From Campylobacteraceae bacterium (GTDB taxonomy: Bacteria > Campylobacterota > Campylobacteria > Campylobacterales > Sulfurospirillaceae): DNA of 31,709 nucleotides. Positions within the stretch are counted from its first letter, which is position 1. Each line of letters starts with the position of its first letter. The position numbers and the translations under genes are program-made. The stretch is from assembly GCA_027040375.1 (NCBI GenBank), contig JALUMJ010000096.1:1-31709 (forward strand), written 5' to 3'. Below the pieces are notes generated by a model that saw nothing but the letters and a program-made list of their open reading frames with translations, had not been told where the DNA came from and did no database searches. Shown in pieces: positions 16,329 through 24,385 of this stretch.

Positions 16329-16951
16329 TAAGCTCTCTTTTCTAAAGCAAGCCTCAATCCTAGACCTATCAAGATTACTCCGCTGGTTTTGTGAATATAT
16401 TGCAAAACCATGGGTCTCGTTTTTATCCAAAAAGATAGAAGCCCAGATATAAATCCTATCGGACCTTTGATGAGAAATGTTATCGTAGCAAATGTGCAAC
16501 CGAGTATGAGAAGCTGTGTGGCTTGATTTTCGCCATTTGGTATCACAAACTGCGGTAAATAAGAAAAATAAAATATAGCGACTTTTGGGTTTGTTATGTT
16601 TGAAATCAAACCTTGCATAAACATTCTCTTGTAAGATATAGTTGGTAGATTTGTCATGTCAAGAGCATGATTTTTACTTGTAAAAAGTTGATAACCTATA
16701 TAGATGAGGTATCCTGCACCTATAAATTTGACGATATTAAACAGAGATTCAGACGCTAATAGTAGAGCACCCAACCCCAATGTAGCCAATAGTGTGTGCC
16801 CCAATAATCCGATACTTACACCAAATGCAGTTACAATTCCAGCCTTTGGTCCTTGTGCGATAGAGCGCGACATAACCAAAATCATATCTTGACCAGGAGT
16901 CAAGATAAGTACAGTCGATGTGATGATAAAAACCCAAGTTATAATTTCCAC
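16328..16951 (-). CDS. LysE/RhtB-family amino-acid exporter
   Basis: This 207-residue inner-membrane protein is predicted to export an amino acid or a related small metabolite. It has the family N-terminus 'LTPGQDMILVMSRSIAQGPKAG' (in two parts, residues 18-39) and 'FIGAGYLIYIGYQLF'. 'GLISNITNPKVAIFYFSYLPQF' (about 115-136) is the second hallmark. About six hydrophobic helices are visible. Translation starts at GTG (16951-16949) behind a perfect AAGGAG with 5-base spacing; no ATG fits upstream. It starts 28 bases after the rnhB stop and is probably co-transcribed with it. The substrate cannot be assigned. Confidence 0.92.
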   Translation of the reverse strand: MEIITWVFIITSTVLILTPGQDMILVMSRSIAQGPKAGIVTAFGVSIGLLGHTLLATLGLGALLLASESLFNIVKFIGAGYLIYIGYQLFTSKNHALDMTNLPTISYKRMFMQGLISNITNPKVAIFYFSYLPQFVIPNGENQATQLLILGCTFATITFLIKGPIGFISGLLSFWIKTRPMVLQYIHKTSGVILIGLGLRLALEKRA

Positions 16952-16979
16952 TTCAACTCCTTTTAAACTAATTATATCA

Positions 16980-17528
16980 TTAAAACAGACTAGGCTCTCT
17001 CAAACTCTTTATCTTGAAGCTTTTTCTGTGAATGCTTGAGTAACCAAACTTTTTTATCTCCTCTACATGTAGAGCTGTTCCGTAGCCTTTGTGTTTAGCA
17101 AAGGAGTAGTTGGGAAATTTTTCACATATATCGTACATGTAAGAATCTCTGCTGACTTTGGCTAGGATACTAGCAGCACTTACTTCTGCTACTTTTGCGT
17201 CTGCTTTTACCATCGTCTCTATGCCCTCAACTCCAAATGAGCTATTGCCGTCCATCAAGATTTCACAACCACTAAAGTGCTTTTTTATCTCACTAATCGC
17301 ATATCCCAAACAGTAGCTAAGACCTTTTTCATCAACCATTATATTGTCGCAAAACACTATCTTGTATCTAGCTCTTTTTTTGATGATATCAAAAAGGAGA
17401 TTTCTCTTTTTTTCACTCAAAATTTTTGAATCAGCCAAGCCATCAATCGCAGTTTCCAAAACAACCCCAGCCACCACAAGAGGACCAGCAATGCACCCAC
17501 GCCCAGCTTCATCTATACCGCATAACAT
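16980..17528 (-). CDS. rnhB: Ribonuclease HII
   Basis: The enzyme cuts RNA in RNA-DNA hybrids, including single ribonucleotides in DNA. The 182 residues show 'GIDEAGRGCIAGPLVVAGV' (4-22) with the first catalytic Asp and Glu. 'ILMDGN' carries the next Asp, and 'VSAASILAKVSRD' and 'HKGYGTALHVEEIKKFG' are the later family blocks. The C-terminal 'SSIHRKSFK' is normal. GGGAG precedes the ATG. The gene contains a CTCTACATGTAGAG palindrome at the LHVE codons. Confidence 0.96.
   Translation of the reverse strand: MLCGIDEAGRGCIAGPLVVAGVVLETAIDGLADSKILSEKKRNLLFDIIKKRARYKIVFCDNIMVDEKGLSYCLGYAISEIKKHFSGCEILMDGNSSFGVEGIETMVKADAKVAEVSAASILAKVSRDSYMYDICEKFPNYSFAKHKGYGTALHVEEIKKFGYSSIHRKSFKIKSLREPSLF
17061..17074. 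repeat. CTCTACATGTAGAG palindrome inside rnhB
   Basis: This is a 14-bp perfect palindrome identical to the one at 12602-12615. It encodes part of ALHVE of RNase HII. The flanks AAACTTTTTTATCT and CTGTTCCGTAG resemble those of the copy at 16289. Confidence 0.7.
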
Positions 17529-17586
17529 TTAATATTCTCCCTAGCCGTTTATTGTATTAACCCCAAAAATTATACTGCTTTAGGCA

Positions 17587-17610
17587 TTAACAATTGCTTT
17601 GTATTGTTAA
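17587..17610. promoter_or_regulatory. Inverted repeat TTAACAAT-N8-ATTGTTAA, possible operator
   Basis: Perfect 8-base arms with an 8-base spacer lie in the 278-base divergent region between rnhB and the AAA ATPase gene. The symmetry and size suit a dimeric repressor. It lies about 160 bases before the ATPase -10 element, so control of that promoter is uncertain. A weak terminator is the other possibility, although no T run follows. Confidence 0.35.
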
Positions 17611-17770
17611 TTCAAAAAGCAAGTGCAATTAAAATTCAGTAAAAAAGAGGTTAAGGGCGGTAAAATAAAGTTGGCTCAATAAAGAATTTGAAAAAAGCAT
17701 TGAATGCTAGTGTCTAAAATTTATTAAAATAGATATTAAATATGTTTTTATTGATTTTTTTGCAAAAAAA

Positions 17771-17779
17771 TGCTAAAAT
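17771..17779 (+). promoter_or_regulatory. Extended -10 promoter of the AAA-RloB pair
   Basis: TGCTAAAAT is an extended -10 element 28 bases before the ATPase start codon. AAAGGA at 17796-17801 is the ribosome site. The pair thus has its own promoter, divergent from rnhB. Confidence 0.5.
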
Positions 17780-17806
17780 TAAGCCTTAAAACAAGAAAGG
17801 ACACTT

Positions 17807-19084
17807 ATGTTAGTTAATTTTAAGGTAAAAAATTTCCGTTCAATTAAAGAGGAACAGCTTTTAAGCATGGTAGCTTCTTCACAAAAAGAGTTTACTGATA
17901 CGCATACTTTTTTATCTACAGCTTCAAAAAATTTATCTTTGGTAAAAACAGCAGCTATCTATGGAGCCAATGCTGCTGGTAAATCAAACATTTTAAAAGC
18001 ACTTGATACTATGAAAAAAATAGTTCGTGATAGTGCAACAAAATACCAACGAGGTGATGAGCTTCCTGTGAAAACATTTTTATTTGATAAAGAGGTGAAT
18101 GAGCCTACTGAATTTGAGATTAACTTTATTTATGAGGGAGTTATGTATCAATATGGTTTCGCAACAACTAAAGAGAGAATTACGGAAGAGTGGCTTATTG
18201 CATATCCAAAAGGAAGATCTCAAAACTGGTTTGCTAGAGCATACGATGAAGAAACAAAAGAGTATAAGTGGCAATTTGGGGATAAACTAACTGGCAAAAA
18301 AAAATTATGGAAAGAATCCACAAGAAGTAATGCACTATTTTTATCCACAGCAGTTCAGTTAAATAGCGAACAGTTGCAACCTGTATTTGATTGGTTTACG
18401 AATAAATTAAAGATTGCTAGTGTTGATGGATGGGATCCATCTTTTACAATGAGTAAATGTTTAGACGAGAAATATAAAAAAAATATTCTAAGATTTCTTA
18501 AAACTGCTGATATGGATATCGAAGATATTGAAATTGAAGTTGGTGAATTTGATCTTTCAAATCTTCCCGATGATATGCCTATTGAACTAAAAGAAAAAAT
18601 TGCACAAGATTTAAAGGGTAAAGAACTTATCAAAGGAGCAAAGTTTTACCATTTAGATAATTATGGGAAAAAAGTAGCTCTTGATTTTAATGATGAGTCA
18701 GATGGTACACAAAAATTGTTTTCTTTTATCGGTCCTTGGATTGATTCATTAGAAAAAGGGAATGTACTTCTTATCGATGAAATTAACGACAATTTTCATC
18801 CCTTAATGGTGAAGTTTTTGATTGAAATGTTCCATAATAAAGATATGAATAAATCAGATGCGCAGTTGATTTTTACAACGCATGAGACATCAGTGCTAAA
18901 TCAAGATACTTTTAGAAGAGATCAGATTTGGTTTTGTGAAAAACAAAATAGAGCTACTAAATTGTATCCACTAACTGACTTTAGCCCTAGAAAAGGGGTT
19001 GAAGACCTTGAAAAAGGATACTTATCTGGAAGATATGGGGCACTACCATTTTTTCAAGATATAAGTATGGCTATGGGGAAATAA
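17807..19084 (+). CDS. AAA_15/OLD-type ABC-like ATPase, candidate defence component
   Basis: A 425-residue soluble ATPase of the SMC/ABC-like AAA_15 or AAA_21 group. 'MLVNFKVKNFRSIKEEQLLSM' style N-termini are typical. Walker A is GANAAGKS (53-60), the ABC-like signature ESDGTQK (297-303), Walker B 'VLLIDEI' with D324 and E325, and the switch histidine H359 in 'IFTTHETSVL'. All ATPase residues are intact. It lacks the TOPRIM domain that OLD nucleases carry in the same chain. The next gene, three bases downstream, supplies an RloB/TOPRIM-like protein. In AbiL and PARIS-like systems such an ATPase senses a phage trigger and controls the TOPRIM partner. That role is inferred from architecture only. 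Confidence 0.88.
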   Translation: MLVNFKVKNFRSIKEEQLLSMVASSQKEFTDTHTFLSTASKNLSLVKTAAIYGANAAGKSNILKALDTMKKIVRDSATKYQRGDELPVKTFLFDKEVNEPTEFEINFIYEGVMYQYGFATTKERITEEWLIAYPKGRSQNWFARAYDEETKEYKWQFGDKLTGKKKLWKESTRSNALFLSTAVQLNSEQLQPVFDWFTNKLKIASVDGWDPSFTMSKCLDEKYKKNILRFLKTADMDIEDIEIEVGEFDLSNLPDDMPIELKEKIAQDLKGKELIKGAKFYHLDNYGKKVALDFNDESDGTQKLFSFIGPWIDSLEKGNVLLIDEINDNFHPLMVKFLIEMFHNKDMNKSDAQLIFTTHETSVLNQDTFRRDQIWFCEKQNRATKLYPLTDFSPRKGVEDLEKGYLSGRYGALPFFQDISMAMGK

Positions 19085-19087
19085 CTT

Positions 19088-19759
19088 ATGGGTAAAGATA
19101 ATCTTTTTTCTATGCGTCAAGCTACAAAAATAAAACAGCTTCAAAGAGCTAAAGATAGTAGGGAATCTTATGACAAAGTGCTTATAGTTTGCGAGGGAGA
19201 AAAAACAGAGCCTCATTACTTAATAGCATTGAGAAATCATCTAAAGTTATCTCAAACAAATATTAAAATAGATCCAAATTGTGATTCAAGCCCAACAAGT
19301 GTAGTGAAATATACTAAAGAGTTGATAAAAGAGAGTTTTAAAGATCCATATGATTATGTATTTTGTGTGATAGATAGGGATAGACATGCTGATTTTGATA
19401 CAGCAATAGCACAAATACATGGACACAGAAAGAAAAATACAAAGCTTCACGCCATAGTATCAAATCCATGCTTTGAATTTTGGATATTGTTGCATTTTGA
19501 CTATACGACAAAACTATTTGGCACAAGCGGAGATAGCCCTTGCATGGATTTAATCAAGAATAACTTGAAAGTATACATTAAAAACTATAAAAAGAGGGAT
19601 AAGACTATTATGCCACATATCATAAAAACTGGGCATGAGATGGCTGTAGCAAATGCAAAAAGAGCAAATGAAACCGCTAAAAGAAATGACACTGATACCC
19701 CAACAACACAAATGGATAAGTTAGTTGATTATCTGAAAGGTTTAAAAGGTAAAAAATAA
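19088..19759 (+). CDS. RloB-family (TOPRIM-like) protein, candidate defence effector
   Basis: The 223-residue protein has the RloB pattern. 'YDKVLIVCEGEKTEPHY' (28-44) carries the TOPRIM-type glutamate E36. 'YDYVFCVIDRDRHADF' (88-103) carries the D96-x-D98 pair. 'IVSNPCFEFWILLHF' (123-137) is the RloB block. A basic tail (GLKGKK) ends it. TOPRIM sites bind magnesium and cut nucleic acid; RloB was first named in restriction loci of Campylobacter. It follows the AAA_15 gene after 3 bases, so both are surely co-transcribed. The protein is probably the nuclease or toxin arm of an AbiL-like abortive-infection pair. No methylase or restriction subunit is nearby. Confidence 0.87.
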   Translation: MGKDNLFSMRQATKIKQLQRAKDSRESYDKVLIVCEGEKTEPHYLIALRNHLKLSQTNIKIDPNCDSSPTSVVKYTKELIKESFKDPYDYVFCVIDRDRHADFDTAIAQIHGHRKKNTKLHAIVSNPCFEFWILLHFDYTTKLFGTSGDSPCMDLIKNNLKVYIKNYKKRDKTIMPHIIKTGHEMAVANAKRANETAKRNDTDTPTTQMDKLVDYLKGLKGKK

Positions 19760-19777
19760 TATTAAATTGCTAAAATT

Positions 19778-19903
19778 TTAAATTGATTTTAAAGATGGCA
19801 AATGACACCATAAATCTCTATTGCTTTTAAACATAGCCAATATCCTTTTGAAGTGAGGCTTAAATGTTTTATCTCTAGCAAACGAACCAAATAGAAAGCT
19901 CAT
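19778..19903 (-). other. 41-codon frame directly after the AAA_14 ATPase stop
   Basis: The ATPase gene stops with TGA, and the next codon in the same frame is ATG. The frame then stays open for 41 codons (MSFLFGSFARDKTFKPHFKR and so on). No ribosome site is visible apart from the coupled stop. It may be a tiny coupled peptide or, more likely, the tail of a decayed neighbour. I do not recognise it. Confidence 0.25.
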
Positions 19904-20980
19904 TCACTCTCCAAGAGTCCAATCCCAAAATGGGATTAGGGTAAAATTTATATCATTTTGCACGAAATTTCCTTCATTTCCCAAAGTAATGATGAAGACT
20001 TTTTTTATATCCATAGTTTTTAATGAATTTTTTGCCTTTAGCATTTTCTTCTCTAGTGCAACAAGAGGGGTAAATAATGAGCAAATTATTCCTTCTTCTT
20101 TATCTTTGATATAAAAATCAATATAGTCACTGTAGTACAGATTTTTCTCTTTTTTATATAATTCTAAAAAGACCATATTTTCAAATCTTTTGAGAAAATC
20201 TTTTTTTAAAGTCAAACCATTTTTGATAGCAAAATCAAAAATATAGACTTTTTTAGCTGATTTTTCTTGTTTGTATTTTTTTAACAAAAAAATTAGCTCT
20301 CTATTTTGCAAACTTTGACTTATACTATAAAAAGAGTCTTTAGATATCTTAATTTTTGTTTTTAATTGGTTAAAGATTTGAAAAAGAGAAATTTTTGTGC
20401 TTTGCATTTCGCAAAATTTCTTAAATATATAAAATTCATTTTTGCTCTCAAAGATATCTCGTGCCAAGTTTTGTAGCTTTGCATAATAGTTTTCTTCATT
20501 AAAAACTACGATTTGGGGCAAACCACCTTTGTTTGAGAAGAGATTAAAAAGCTGCTCCGCATTAAAATGCTTTTTATCAAATGCGATAAACTCCTCAAAA
20601 TCTAAAGGATACAGATGAGTGGTATAGTAATCTTCTAATTCAACTGATTTGTCATCTGTTGTTATGACTATCTCTTCACATGTAGGGATTTGAAATGAAA
20701 AATCAAAATTATCTAAAGCTAAGATTTTGATATGATTTTTTTTGATAAAATCATTTAATTTTTGATGGCTTAATTCAGTCGTATCAATTCTTTGGTCATT
20801 AAAATCAATATAAAGGTAGTCTAAAACATCAAATTTTTGCAAATAATCAACCAATAAATGAGTTTTTCCACTTTTTCTTGGTCCGAGGATGAGCATCTTT
20901 TTGTATTTTATTTTGGTTTTTCTGTCATAAAAATATAAATTTTTAACTCTAATTTCATGTAATGTCTCTAATAAATTCAT
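19904..20980 (-). CDS. AAA_14-type ATPase of unknown role
   Basis: A 358-residue ATP-binding protein. Walker A is GPRKSGKT (33-40), and Walker B is 'IKILALDNFDF' with D90. 'HLYPLDFEEFIAF' (122-134) is the block usual in AAA_14 proteins that carry a DUF4143-like C-terminal part. The C-terminal half is rich in Lys and aromatic residues and looks like a winged helix followed by a restriction-endonuclease-like fold ('RFENMVFLELYKKEKNLYYSD'). Such proteins are often called archaeal-type or toxin-linked ATPases, but their job is unknown. The gene runs away from rpsJ and towards the RloB gene. It has no obvious partner besides the short frame after its stop. Confidence 0.75.
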   Translation of the reverse strand: MNLLETLHEIRVKNLYFYDRKTKIKYKKMLILGPRKSGKTHLLVDYLQKFDVLDYLYIDFNDQRIDTTELSHQKLNDFIKKNHIKILALDNFDFSFQIPTCEEIVITTDDKSVELEDYYTTHLYPLDFEEFIAFDKKHFNAEQLFNLFSNKGGLPQIVVFNEENYYAKLQNLARDIFESKNEFYIFKKFCEMQSTKISLFQIFNQLKTKIKISKDSFYSISQSLQNRELIFLLKKYKQEKSAKKVYIFDFAIKNGLTLKKDFLKRFENMVFLELYKKEKNLYYSDYIDFYIKDKEEGIICSLFTPLVALEKKMLKAKNSLKTMDIKKVFIITLGNEGNFVQNDINFTLIPFWDWTLGE

Positions 20981-21051
20981 AAAAAATTATATAGTTTTCC
21001 TTATTAAAAGGAAATAAAATCAATCTATTTTGATTAAAAACCCCTAATTCA

Positions 21052-21080
21052 TTGACTTTTAATCAAATTTTATGTAAAAT
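21052..21080 (+). promoter_or_regulatory. Promoter of the S10-spc ribosomal protein operon
   Basis: TTGACT (21052-21057) and TAAAAT (21075-21080) are separated by exactly 17 bases. This is the best -35/-10 pair in the window and is 55 bases before the rpsJ start. A consensus-like -35 is rare in this phylum, which fits a very strong promoter. Confidence 0.8.
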
Positions 21081-21103
21081 CACGGTTCCTTATAAGTCAT
21101 CGT

Positions 21104-21112
21104 AGGAGGTGA
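21104..21112 (+). promoter_or_regulatory. Orphan full-length Shine-Dalgarno in the rpsJ leader
   Basis: AGGAGGTGA matches nine bases of the 16S rRNA 3' end but has no start codon at a usable distance: the GTG at 21109 overlaps it. The real rpsJ start at 21136 has its own AGGGG at 21126-21130. The orphan site may act as a ribosome standby or regulatory site; this is inference. Confidence 0.45.
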
Positions 21113-21135
21113 CAAGTTCTTTTTTAGGGGTAATT

Positions 21136-21447
21136 ATGGAAAAAATACGACTTAAACTCAAGGCACATGACCATAGAGTTTTAGACAGATCTGTTGCAGC
21201 TATAGTAGAAGCTGTTAAGCGAACTGGAGCTGAGATAAAAGGCCCAATTCCTATGCCAACAAAGATAAAGCGCTATACAGTGCTTAAATCACCACATGTA
21301 AATAAAGATGCAAGAGAGCAATTTGAGATAAGAATTCACTCTCGTATGATTGATATAGTTTCAGCAACAACTGATACTGTTGATTCATTGATGAAGCTTG
21401 ACCTTGCACCAGAGGTGAATGTCGAAGTAAGAGCTATGGGTAAATAG
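21136..21447 (+). CDS. rpsJ: 30S ribosomal protein S10
   Basis: S10 is part of the 30S head and also the NusE factor in antitermination. The 103 residues match the family length, with '[16 protein letters not shown]' at the start and '[21 protein letters not shown]' (split) in the loop. I use the ATG at 21136 behind AGGGG; an in-frame GTG at 21109 would add nine unconserved residues and overlaps a Shine-Dalgarno-like site. It is the first gene of the cluster, as in nearly all bacteria. Confidence 0.98.
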   Translation: MEKIRLKLKAHDHRVLDRSVAAIVEAVKRTGAEIKGPIPMPTKIKRYTVLKSPHVNKDAREQFEIRIHSRMIDIVSATTDTVDSLMKLDLAPEVNVEVRAMGK

Positions 21448-21457
21448 GGGAGTAATG

Positions 21458-22036
21458 ATGGAATATATAGTAGAAAAAATCGGAATGAGCAGAACTATCG
21501 CAGTTCCTAGCATACCCGTAACATTACTTAGAGTACTCGAAACTAAAGTTTGTGAAGTAGATGCTAACAATAGAGCTACAGTAGCTTATGCTAGCGGAAA
21601 AAAGTTAAATAGATCAATTGCTGGAAAGCAAAAGAAATATAACTTAAGCGCACAATTTAACCGTTTTGTAACAATAGATGTTGCTAGCGACGAAATAGGT
21701 GATTTAGATACAACATCTTTAGGTGAAGTTAAAGTTGTAAAATCAACTTTTGTTTCTAAAGGTAGAGGTTTTGCCGGTGTTATGAAAAGACATAATTTTG
21801 CAGGTGGTCCTGGTGGTCACGGTAGTCGTTTTCACAGATCTACAGGTTCAATTGGTAATGCAGAATGGCCAGGTCGTGTTCAAAAAGGTAGAAAAATGCC
21901 AGGACACTATGGTAATGCAAAAACAACAGTTAAAAATGAAGTAGTTTCTTTTGACGCACAAAATGGCATCTTAGCTGTTAAGGGTCCAATCCCAGGCGCA
22001 AATGGAGCACTTGGAAGAGTGAGGATAGTTAAATGA
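21458..22036 (+). CDS. rplC: 50S ribosomal protein L3
   Basis: L3 is an early-assembly protein of the 50S subunit whose long loop reaches the peptidyl transferase centre. '[19 protein letters not shown]' and '[16 protein letters not shown]' are the family blocks. Two ATGs stand side by side (21455, 21458). The second is chosen because AGGGGAG ends 5 bases before it but only 2 before the first. The glutamine that PrmB methylates in E. coli (NQTPGR) appears as NAEWPGR, so that modification seems absent. The last four bases overlap rplD. Confidence 0.97.
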   Translation: MEYIVEKIGMSRTIAVPSIPVTLLRVLETKVCEVDANNRATVAYASGKKLNRSIAGKQKKYNLSAQFNRFVTIDVASDEIGDLDTTSLGEVKVVKSTFVSKGRGFAGVMKRHNFAGGPGGHGSRFHRSTGSIGNAEWPGRVQKGRKMPGHYGNAKTTVKNEVVSFDAQNGILAVKGPIPGANGALGRVRIVK

Positions 22037-22647
22037 GTAGTGCAATAGTACTAAATGAAAAATTTGAAAATTCTGGAGAGTTAACACTTCCAGAAAATTA
22101 TGAAAATATAAACTCACACAACCTATACCTATATGTAAAATCTTATCTAGCAAGTATTCGTTCAAACACAGCGCATTCAAAAACTAGAGCAGATGTGAGT
22201 GGTGGTGGTAAAAAACCATGGGCTCAAAAAGGTAAAGGTGGCGCTCGTGCTGGTTCTACTAGAAGTCCAGTTTGGGTAGGCGGTGGTGTTGCATTTGGAC
22301 CAAAGTCAAATAGAAATTACAACCAAAAAGTTAATAAAAAACAAAAAAAGCTAGCTTTGCGATATGCTTTAAATGAAAAAGCACAAGCAAATTCTCTTTT
22401 TGTTGTTGATTCTATCACTATAGAATCAGGTAAAGCAAAAGAGGCAGCTGCACTAATAAAGACTTTAGGTGCTAGAGATGCATTGATAGTAAAAGAATTA
22501 GTAGATGAAAAAACATTCTTAGCGTTTAGAAATCTTAAAAATTGCTATCTTATAGAAGCAAACGAGTTAAATGCATATTTAACAACAGCATACTATACAG
22601 TAGTGATTGAAAAATCAATACTAGAAACTTTAACAAAAGAGGGCTAA
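22033..22647 (+). CDS. rplD: 50S ribosomal protein L4
   Basis: L4 lines the narrow part of the exit tunnel and represses its own operon in some proteobacteria. The 204 residues contain the tunnel loop '[20 protein letters not shown]' (about 56-75), followed by '[14 protein letters not shown]'. Start and rplC stop share ATGA, so translation is coupled. Whether autogenous control exists here cannot be seen: the rpsJ leader is too short (about 50 bases) for the E. coli type of L4 control structure. Confidence 0.98.
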   Translation: MSSAIVLNEKFENSGELTLPENYENINSHNLYLYVKSYLASIRSNTAHSKTRADVSGGGKKPWAQKGKGGARAGSTRSPVWVGGGVAFGPKSNRNYNQKVNKKQKKLALRYALNEKAQANSLFVVDSITIESGKAKEAAALIKTLGARDALIVKELVDEKTFLAFRNLKNCYLIEANELNAYLTTAYYTVVIEKSILETLTKEG

Positions 22648-22649
22648 TT

Positions 22650-22931
22650 ATGGCAGATATAACTGATATAAAAGCAATCCTTTATACTGAAAAGAGCTTA
22701 AGCCTTCAAGAAAACGGGACTGTTGTCATTCAAACATCAACAAGAATGACAAAAAACCGTCTTAAAGAAGTTTTAAGAGAATACTTTGGTTTTACTCCAC
22801 TCAAGATTAACTCTATGAGAGTTTTGGGAAAAGTGAAAAAATTTAAGGGAATTGCTGGTAAAAGAAGTGATTCAAAAAAATTCTATGTTCAGCTACCAGA
22901 AGGTGCTAAACTAGAGAATTTGGAGGCGTAA
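22650..22931 (+). CDS. rplW: 50S ribosomal protein L23
   Basis: L23 sits at the tunnel exit and docks trigger factor and signal recognition particle. The 93 residues show '[20 protein letters not shown]' and '[20 protein letters not shown]', the basic rRNA-binding loop. It starts two bases after rplD and ends one base before rplB. Confidence 0.97.
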   Translation: MADITDIKAILYTEKSLSLQENGTVVIQTSTRMTKNRLKEVLREYFGFTPLKINSMRVLGKVKKFKGIAGKRSDSKKFYVQLPEGAKLENLEA

Positions 22932-22932
22932 T

Positions 22933-23763
22933 ATGGCAATAAAATCATATAAACCATACACTCCGAGTCGTAGATATGTTACAGGCTTGGATTCGGGCGA
23001 TATTACAGCTAAAGCGAGTGTTCCATCATTGCTTAAAAAACTTCCAGTAACTGCTGGTAGAAATAACAATGGTAGAATCACATCTCGTCATAAGCAAGGT
23101 GGTGCAAAGCATCAATATAGAATCATAGATTTTAAAAGAAGAAAATTTGACATCGAAGGTACTGTTAGTGCTATAGAGTATGATCCAAATAGAAACTGTA
23201 GAATCGCATTGGTAACTTATATAGATGGTGAAAAGAATTATATTATTCAACCATCTGGTTTGAGTGTTGGAGATAAAGTTCAAGCTGCTGAGGCTGGACT
23301 TGATATCAAACCTGGTAATGCCATGAAAATGAAAAATATCCCAGTTGGTACTATTATTCATAACATTGAGATGAAACCAGGTCATGGTGCTCAAATAGCA
23401 AGAAGTGCTGGTGGATATGCTCAACTTATGGGTAAAGAAGAGAAATATGTAGTTCTTAGACTTCCAAGTGGTGAGATGAGACAAGTTCTTGGCGAATGTA
23501 TGGCAACTATCGGAACAGTTGGATGTGAAGATTGGGCAAATGTTGTTATCGGTAAAGCTGGTCGTAGTCGTCATAGAGGAATTCGTCCTCAAACTAGAGG
23601 TAGTGCGATGAACCCAGTTGATCACCCACATGGTGGTGGTGAAGGTAAGACAAACTCAGGTCGTCACCCAGTTACTCCTTGGGGTAAACCAACTAAGGGT
23701 GCTAAAACTCGTAGAAAAAAAGCTAGTGATAAGTTGATTATCTCTAGAAGAAAAGGAAGATAG
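22933..23763 (+). CDS. rplB: 50S ribosomal protein L2
   Basis: L2 is needed for subunit joining and peptide-bond formation. The 276 residues are full length. '[20 protein letters not shown]' lies in the N-terminal part, the OB and SH3-like core in the middle, and 'HPHGGGEG' at 231-238 holds the functionally important histidine. The C-terminus '[18 protein letters not shown]' is basic. The next gene begins directly after the stop codon. Confidence 0.98.
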   Translation: MAIKSYKPYTPSRRYVTGLDSGDITAKASVPSLLKKLPVTAGRNNNGRITSRHKQGGAKHQYRIIDFKRRKFDIEGTVSAIEYDPNRNCRIALVTYIDGEKNYIIQPSGLSVGDKVQAAEAGLDIKPGNAMKMKNIPVGTIIHNIEMKPGHGAQIARSAGGYAQLMGKEEKYVVLRLPSGEMRQVLGECMATIGTVGCEDWANVVIGKAGRSRHRGIRPQTRGSAMNPVDHPHGGGEGKTNSGRHPVTPWGKPTKGAKTRRKKASDKLIISRRKGR

Positions 23764-24045
23764 ATGGCAAGAAGTCTAAAAAAAGGTCCTTTCGTAGATT
23801 CTCATTTGGTTAAAAAAGTAGATGTAGCAAAAGCTGAAAAATCTAACAAGCCAATAAAAACTTGGTCAAGAAGAAGTACTATTACTCCTGATATGATCGG
23901 ATTAACATTCAATGTGCATAATGGAAGAAATTTTGTTCCTGTATATATAACTGAGAATCATGTTGGATATAAATTGGGTGAATTTTCTCCTACAAGAACA
24001 TTTAAGGGTCACAAGGGCTCTGTTCAAAAGAAAATTGGTAAGTAG
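23764..24045 (+). CDS. rpsS: 30S ribosomal protein S19
   Basis: S19 is in the 30S head near the tRNA sites. The 93 residues carry '[19 protein letters not shown]', '[19 protein letters not shown]' and '[15 protein letters not shown]', all near-invariant. The start follows the rplB stop without a gap; the GGAAGA before that stop serves as ribosome site. Confidence 0.98.
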   Translation: MARSLKKGPFVDSHLVKKVDVAKAEKSNKPIKTWSRRSTITPDMIGLTFNVHNGRNFVPVYITENHVGYKLGEFSPTRTFKGHKGSVQKKIGK

Positions 24046-24051
24046 GGTATT

Positions 24052-24384
24052 ATGAGTAAAGCAATATTAAAATTTATAAGATTATCTCCTACAAAAGCGA
24101 GACTAATAGCGCGCGAAGTACAAGGTATGAATGCAGAAGTTGCCCTTGCTAGATTGGAATTTACACCAAATAAAGCGGCACATGTTATATCTAAAGTAAT
24201 CGCTTCAGCTGTAGCAAATGGTGGTTTTGAGCCAGAAGAAGTAATAGTAACTTCTTGTCGTGTTGACGGTGGCCCTGTACTTAAAAGATTTCGACCAAGA
24301 GCCAGAGGTAGTGCTAGTGGTATTAGAAAACCTACTTCACACATCATGGTAGAAGTTAGCGAAGCTACAAAGAAGGAAGACTAA
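24052..24384 (+). CDS. rplV: 50S ribosomal protein L22
   Basis: L22 has a long hairpin that reaches into the exit tunnel; changes there cause macrolide resistance in other bacteria. The 110 residues show '[20 protein letters not shown]' and the hairpin block '[20 protein letters not shown]'. The hairpin looks wild type, with no insertion or deletion evident. Gaps are 6 bases before and 1 base after. Confidence 0.98.
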   Translation: MSKAILKFIRLSPTKARLIAREVQGMNAEVALARLEFTPNKAAHVISKVIASAVANGGFEPEEVIVTSCRVDGGPVLKRFRPRARGSASGIRKPTSHIMVEVSEATKKED

Positions 24385-24385
24385 G

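Noticed and set aside
19904..19906. Possible selenocysteine read-through of the TGA ending the AAA_14 ATPase gene, since selB is in the window
   Set aside because: No convincing SECIS-type hairpin with an apical GU follows the TGA, the position is not a redox site, and an ATG directly follows. A normal stop is simpler.
21109..21135. GTG start extending S10 by nine residues
   Set aside because: The GTG overlaps its own Shine-Dalgarno and the added residues are not found in S10 proteins; the ATG at 21136 has AGGGG at good spacing.
23026..23631. Long minus-strand open frame opposite rplB (201 codons)
   Set aside because: It is rich in Ser, Thr and Ile as expected of an antisense shadow, has no ribosome site and lies entirely within the highly conserved L2 gene.
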